NCBI GenBank assembly: GCA_023412495.1
Contig: JAEYNP010000061.1
Location: forward strand, 11,278 to 75,277
DNA from: Pseudomonadota bacterium
Lineage (GTDB): Bacteria > Desulfobacterota > Desulfobulbia > Desulfobulbales > Desulfocapsaceae
Length of the DNA stretch: 64,000 bases
Reading direction: 5' to 3'
The stretch's first letter is position 1; the number at the start of each line of letters is the position of its first letter. The notes below the pieces were generated by a model. That model made no database searches. It was not told where the DNA came from and saw nothing but the letters and a program-made list of their open reading frames with translations. The position numbers and the translations under genes are program-made. Below are positions 61,072 through 64,000 of the stretch, one piece after another.

Positions 61072-61204
61072 CCCAACTGTCCTATAACTGTCCTGATGGC
61101 GGGAATGCACCTACAAAAGACTTTTCTCGAAACAGGTACCTAACTGTCCTGGAACTATCCAACTCCCCCAGAGTCCGCCCAACTGTCCTATAACTGTCCT
61201 GGAA
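61072..61204. repeat. Five copies of AACTGTCCT beside tRNA-Thr
   Basis: AACTGTCCT occurs at 61075, 61086, 61142, 61181 and 61192. The outer two pairs belong to a perfect 24-bp direct repeat (61072-61095 and 61178-61201), with copies spaced 11 bases, one DNA turn. It lies just outside the 3' end of tRNA-Thr. Confidence 0.85.
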
Positions 61205-61249
61205 CGAAAAAAGGACTTGCAGAGAATCTCTGTAAGTCCTTGAATTTAC

Positions 61250-61325
61250 TGGAGCCAGCAAACGGGATCGAACCGTTGGCCTGCGCTTTACGAGAGCGCC
61301 GCTCTACCGACTGAGCTATGCTGGC
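61250..61325 (-). tRNA. tRNA-Thr (anticodon CGU)
   Basis: The minus strand folds with acceptor GCCAGCA..TGCTGGC-T-CCA, D-arm GCTC..GAGC, anticodon arm GCGCT-CTCGTAA-AGCGC with anticodon CGT, and T-loop GGTTCGATC. CCA is encoded. Its 3' end faces the accessory island, the usual orientation for an integration site. Confidence 0.95.
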
Positions 61326-61514
61326 TTAAAGGGTCATGGATCAGCTCTCCTGCCATGTCACAGTACGCCTATATATCAGGTGGCGGTTGAAAATTCAACC
61401 ATTATGAAATATAAACAGAGCTGAAGCTCGCGGCAGGACCTTACTATCAGACTCAGCCAGAGCGGCAGAGAATACATACAATTTTAATATCTTCGCCGTA
61501 AGGTGTGCTGAGCA

Positions 61515-62981
61515 ATGATGTCCCGCATTCTTTTTCCGCTTCTTTTCCTTTTTCTCTGCGCGGCCTGCAGAGGCGAGCACCATCCATCGCCCTCTGCGCC
61601 ACGGTTGTTTCGCTGCACGGACTGCCACTCGCTGGAACTGGATCCCAGCCACCGCCTGCCCTGTACCTCGTGTCACCGGGGCAACGACCGCGCACCGGAC
61701 AAGGAGAGCGCGCACCTTCAGCTCGTCTCCCGGCCGGCCCATCCGGATGTGATGGAGGCGGCCTGCGGCCCCTGCCACGGGCAAGAGGTTGCGCAGGCGG
61801 CAAGGTCCGCGCATTTCACGCTCCTGGCCTTGACCAACAGCTTCCGGCAGGCCTTCGGGGCGACGGAAACCCTGACCGATTTCCGCGAAGTGCCGCAGCA
61901 CGATACCCCGCAGGATATTCTGGAACTTGCCGACGATCTGCTGCGGCGGAGGTGTTTCCGTTGCCATCCCTACACCGCCGGAGACGATTATCCGGCAGTC
62001 CGGCGCGGCGTCGGCTGCTCCGCCTGCCATCTGTCTTTTACCGGCGGCAGGCTGCAATCCCACAGCTTTCAAAAGCCGCAGGACGGCCGGTGCCTCTCCT
62101 GCCATTACGGCAACTACGTCGGTTTCGATTACTACGGCAGGTTCGAGCACGATTACAACGCCGAGTACCGCACCCCCTACACAACGAAGGAAGAACATTT
62201 CAGACCCTACGGCGTCGAATATCACCAGCTGGCGCCTGATATTCATCAACAGAGAGGCCTCGTCTGTCGCGACTGCCATTCCGGCAGTGAGTTGATGGGG
62301 CAGTCCAAGGATCGCCCCTCCTGCGCGGCCTGCCATACACAAACTGCCCTGGAGAAAGCCCTCCCCCCCCGCACGACGAAGGACGGCAATGGCTACATCT
62401 TTACGGCGAGTGACGGCCGTAGCCATCCGCTTCCCCTGCTGCGCCATCCCGCTCACTTCGATAACCCTGAAAAAATCGCCTGCCAGGCCTGCCACGCCCA
62501 GTGGACCTTCAACGACCTCGGCAAGCATTTTTTACGTTCGGATGACGAGGATGTCGATTCATGGAGCCTGCTCGCCACCCAGGGCAGCTCGGAAGTGGAA
62601 AACTTCATCGAGCACAACAGTGACATGGAAAAAGCTGAACTTTCCGCGGCAATGACCGATAAGCTTTCAGGGATGCCCCGCCCCGGCGTCTGGTACAAAG
62701 GCTATACCATGCGCCGCTGGGAGGAACCCGTACTGGGCCGCGATGCGGACGGCGCCATAAACACCCTGCGCCCGTTGCTCGATTATTGGCTGAGTTGGGT
62801 TGACTATGACGGGAAAATTCGATTCAATTCGATATCGTCTTTCGACGGCAGGCGGGGATGGCGTTCCTATGTGCCGCATACCACCGGGCCGGCAGGTGTA
62901 TTTTACCGGAAACGCATCGATTTTTTTCTCGAAGCAGAACAAAAACAGGAAGTTGATGAGACTCACCCGTTGTCCCCGTAG
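61515..62981 (+). CDS. Nonaheme c-type cytochrome lipoprotein
   Basis: 488 residues. The signal peptide ends in lipobox LCAAC (Cys ~17), so it is a lipoprotein. Nine CxxCH motifs are visible: CTDCH, CTSCH, CGPCH, CFRCH, CSACH, CLSCH, CRDCH, CAACH and CQACH, all within residues ~35-330. The last ~150 residues have no heme and look like a separate domain. It probably acts in extracytoplasmic electron transfer. AAGGTG precedes the ATG pair. Its 3' end overlaps the RlpA gene by 26 bases. I cannot assign an electron acceptor. Confidence 0.9.
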   Translation: MMSRILFPLLFLFLCAACRGEHHPSPSAPRLFRCTDCHSLELDPSHRLPCTSCHRGNDRAPDKESAHLQLVSRPAHPDVMEAACGPCHGQEVAQAARSAHFTLLALTNSFRQAFGATETLTDFREVPQHDTPQDILELADDLLRRRCFRCHPYTAGDDYPAVRRGVGCSACHLSFTGGRLQSHSFQKPQDGRCLSCHYGNYVGFDYYGRFEHDYNAEYRTPYTTKEEHFRPYGVEYHQLAPDIHQQRGLVCRDCHSGSELMGQSKDRPSCAACHTQTALEKALPPRTTKDGNGYIFTASDGRSHPLPLLRHPAHFDNPEKIACQACHAQWTFNDLGKHFLRSDDEDVDSWSLLATQGSSEVENFIEHNSDMEKAELSAAMTDKLSGMPRPGVWYKGYTMRRWEEPVLGRDADGAINTLRPLLDYWLSWVDYDGKIRFNSISSFDGRRGWRSYVPHTTGPAGVFYRKRIDFFLEAEQKQEVDETHPLSP

Positions 62982-63774
62982 CAAAAGTTCATCTCGCCAG
63001 AAAGGTTTTTTCCCTCCGCTCTCCTCCATCATCTTCTCCCGGCACAAACCATCGAAAAGCCAGAAAATTCTCCTGAGCCTCTTCCTGATCCTGGTCATTT
63101 TCTTTATCGACATCAAGATGACCCACGCCACCAAGAACAGGCCAAGGACTCAGAATCCCTACGTGGTATTCAACCGAAAGTACTACCCAATTCCCTCCTC
63201 CGAAGGTTTTATCGAAAAGGGGGTTGCCTCATGGTACGGTGGCGATTTCCATGGCCTGCGGACGTCGAACGGGGAAGTTTACAACATGTACGAGCTGACA
63301 GCCGCCCATAAGACCCTGCCCATGGGCACCATGCTGCTGGTGAAAAATCTCGACAACGGGAAGGATATCGTGGTGCGGGTCAACGATCGAGGGCCATTCG
63401 TGCGGGGCAGAATCATCGATCTCAGCTACAAGGCGGCGAGGACCCTGGGGATGGTCATCGGCGGCCTCGCCAGGGTGCAGATCGTCGCCCTGTCCGAGGG
63501 TGACGACGAGGGAATGATTCTGCCGGCAAAGGACCTGACCACCGGAGAGTATTACCTGCAGATAGGCACATTCGCCCAGAAGCAAAATGCCCTGAAACTG
63601 CAAAAACGGTTCGCAGATGCCGGCCATTGGGCGGTCGTAGACAAATACGATCGATCGAAACCGGTCCTCTACCGGGTTCAGATCTATGCGGGGAAAACCC
63701 TGGATGACGCCAAGGAATCGGAACAGCTGCTGCTGAACCACGGTTACAGCGATTCGTTTATTGTCGCACGCTAG
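62956..63774 (+). CDS. rlpA: RlpA-like protein with SPOR domain
   Basis: 272 residues. A basic N-terminus and one membrane helix (~36-52) anchor it. A double-psi beta-barrel (~85-175) follows with GVASWYGGDFHGLRTSNGE, ALPMGT-type KTLPMGTMLLVKN and VNDRGPFVRGRIIDLS; its acids are the presumed lytic transglycosylase site of RlpA. A SPOR domain (~195-270) binds denuded peptidoglycan. The ATG at 62956 with AGGAAG upstream is chosen over earlier codons that lie deep in the cytochrome gene. Unlike E. coli RlpA, it has a membrane anchor in place of a lipobox. Confidence 0.9.
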   Translation: MRLTRCPRSKSSSRQKGFFPPLSSIIFSRHKPSKSQKILLSLFLILVIFFIDIKMTHATKNRPRTQNPYVVFNRKYYPIPSSEGFIEKGVASWYGGDFHGLRTSNGEVYNMYELTAAHKTLPMGTMLLVKNLDNGKDIVVRVNDRGPFVRGRIIDLSYKAARTLGMVIGGLARVQIVALSEGDDEGMILPAKDLTTGEYYLQIGTFAQKQNALKLQKRFADAGHWAVVDKYDRSKPVLYRVQIYAGKTLDDAKESEQLLLNHGYSDSFIVAR

Positions 63775-63892
63775 TCGTGGGATTTTTCCACAACCTTACG
63801 CCATATCCGGAATCAGACTGGGCCTTTCAACTGTCAGGTAAATAGAGGATCGTTCTTCACATTCCACGGAAAGATAATTTCCTTTAGGTAAA

Positions 63893-63911
63893 CCCCCGGC
63901 TTTGCCGGGGG
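63893..63911 (+). repeat. GC-rich hairpin, likely left end of an IS200/IS605 element
   Basis: CCCCCGGC-TTT-GCCGGGGG, a perfect 8-bp stem. Subterminal hairpins of this type are recognised by the TnpA of IS200/IS605 elements. It lies ~80 bases before a transposase-like start. Confidence 0.5.
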
Positions 63912-63945
63912 ACTACAAAAAGTTTGACGGTTCCAGAAAAATGAA

Positions 63946-64000
63946 GAAGCCTCCGTTCCCGTGGACCGCTCAAAGTCACGAGAAGGAGGCTTCATGAACA
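63946..64000 (+). mobile_element. Start of a probable IS200-type tnpA with sequestered ribosome site
   Basis: GAAGCCTCC (63946-63954) pairs perfectly with GGAGGCTTC (63985-63993), which contains the ribosome site of an ATG at 63994. Hiding the ribosome site in a leader hairpin is a known trait of IS200 tnpA. Only three codons lie inside the window, so the identity is inferred from the leader. Confidence 0.45.

Noticed and set aside
61072..61204. CRISPR array
   Set aside because: The repeated unit is 9-24 bases with irregular spacing, no uniform spacers and no cas genes.

Overview
The window looks like a chromosomal segment of a GC-rich anaerobic deltaproteobacterium (Desulfuromonadota, Geobacter-like). 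This placement is inferred. It rests on a fused NuoBCD subunit in a 14-subunit-type complex I operon, a nonaheme c-type cytochrome lipoprotein, a respiratory arsenate reductase locus, a small ArsC-like protein whose frame is kept open only if a TGA is read as selenocysteine, and families of short intergenic palindromic repeats.

Layout. (1) 1-8.5 kb: housekeeping and signalling. The 3' part of a chemoreceptor, a K+ channel/TrkA protein, the candidate selenoprotein, a C4 zinc finger protein, two tRNA-Leu genes, a DsbA-like protein, PhoH, and a single reading frame joining YbeY to PdxJ. (2) 8.5-18.6 kb: a leftward arsenate-respiration locus. It holds ArrA (Tat molybdoenzyme), ArrB (four-cluster ferredoxin), a TorD-type chaperone and a polyferredoxin. 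Upstream lies a signalling operon of a double PhnD-like binding protein, a histidine kinase and an NtrC-type regulator. Both arrA and the signalling operon have good sigma-54 promoter matches, so the locus probably controls itself. (3) 18.8-22.6 kb: a rightward arsenic-type operon of ArsR, ArsP-like permease, thiol protein, DGC protein, exported thioredoxin and CcdA. Identical TTTGGT-N6-ACCAAA palindromes precede arsR and the permease. (4) 22.8-36.8 kb: nuoA-BCD-E-F-G-H-I-J-K-L-M-N, mostly overlapping by 4 bases, with palindromic repeats inserted between nuoE and nuoF. (5) 37-46 kb: a large SNF2 helicase, a class II aldolase-like protein, an exported protein of unknown function and a hybrid sensor kinase.

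(6) 46.2-61.2 kb: an accessory island ending next to the 3' end of a tRNA-Thr gene. It contains an integrase fragment, a PKD-domain gene pair, an AT-rich trio of unknown genes, a truncated lambda-type endolysin, IS3, IS630 and IS1595 elements (the last with intact terminal repeats and an 8-bp target duplication), an orphan vsr, a YscW/YbaY-like protein, an astacin protease with three C-terminal repeats, decayed phage genes (ATPase/SSB chimera, excisionase-like, S24 repressor, XRE), and a HigBA-like toxin-antitoxin pair between two copies of a 57-bp sequence. (7) 61.5-64 kb: a nine-heme cytochrome lipoprotein, an RlpA/SPOR protein, and at the right edge what looks like the left end of an IS200/IS605 element.

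How it fits together. ArrAB would use arsenate as terminal electron acceptor, fed by the quinone pool that complex I also feeds. The ArsR-controlled operon would deal with the arsenite or organoarsenicals produced, with a dedicated thiol-redox relay (CcdA, thioredoxin, CAKC protein). All functional assignments come from motifs read by eye; no database search was run.
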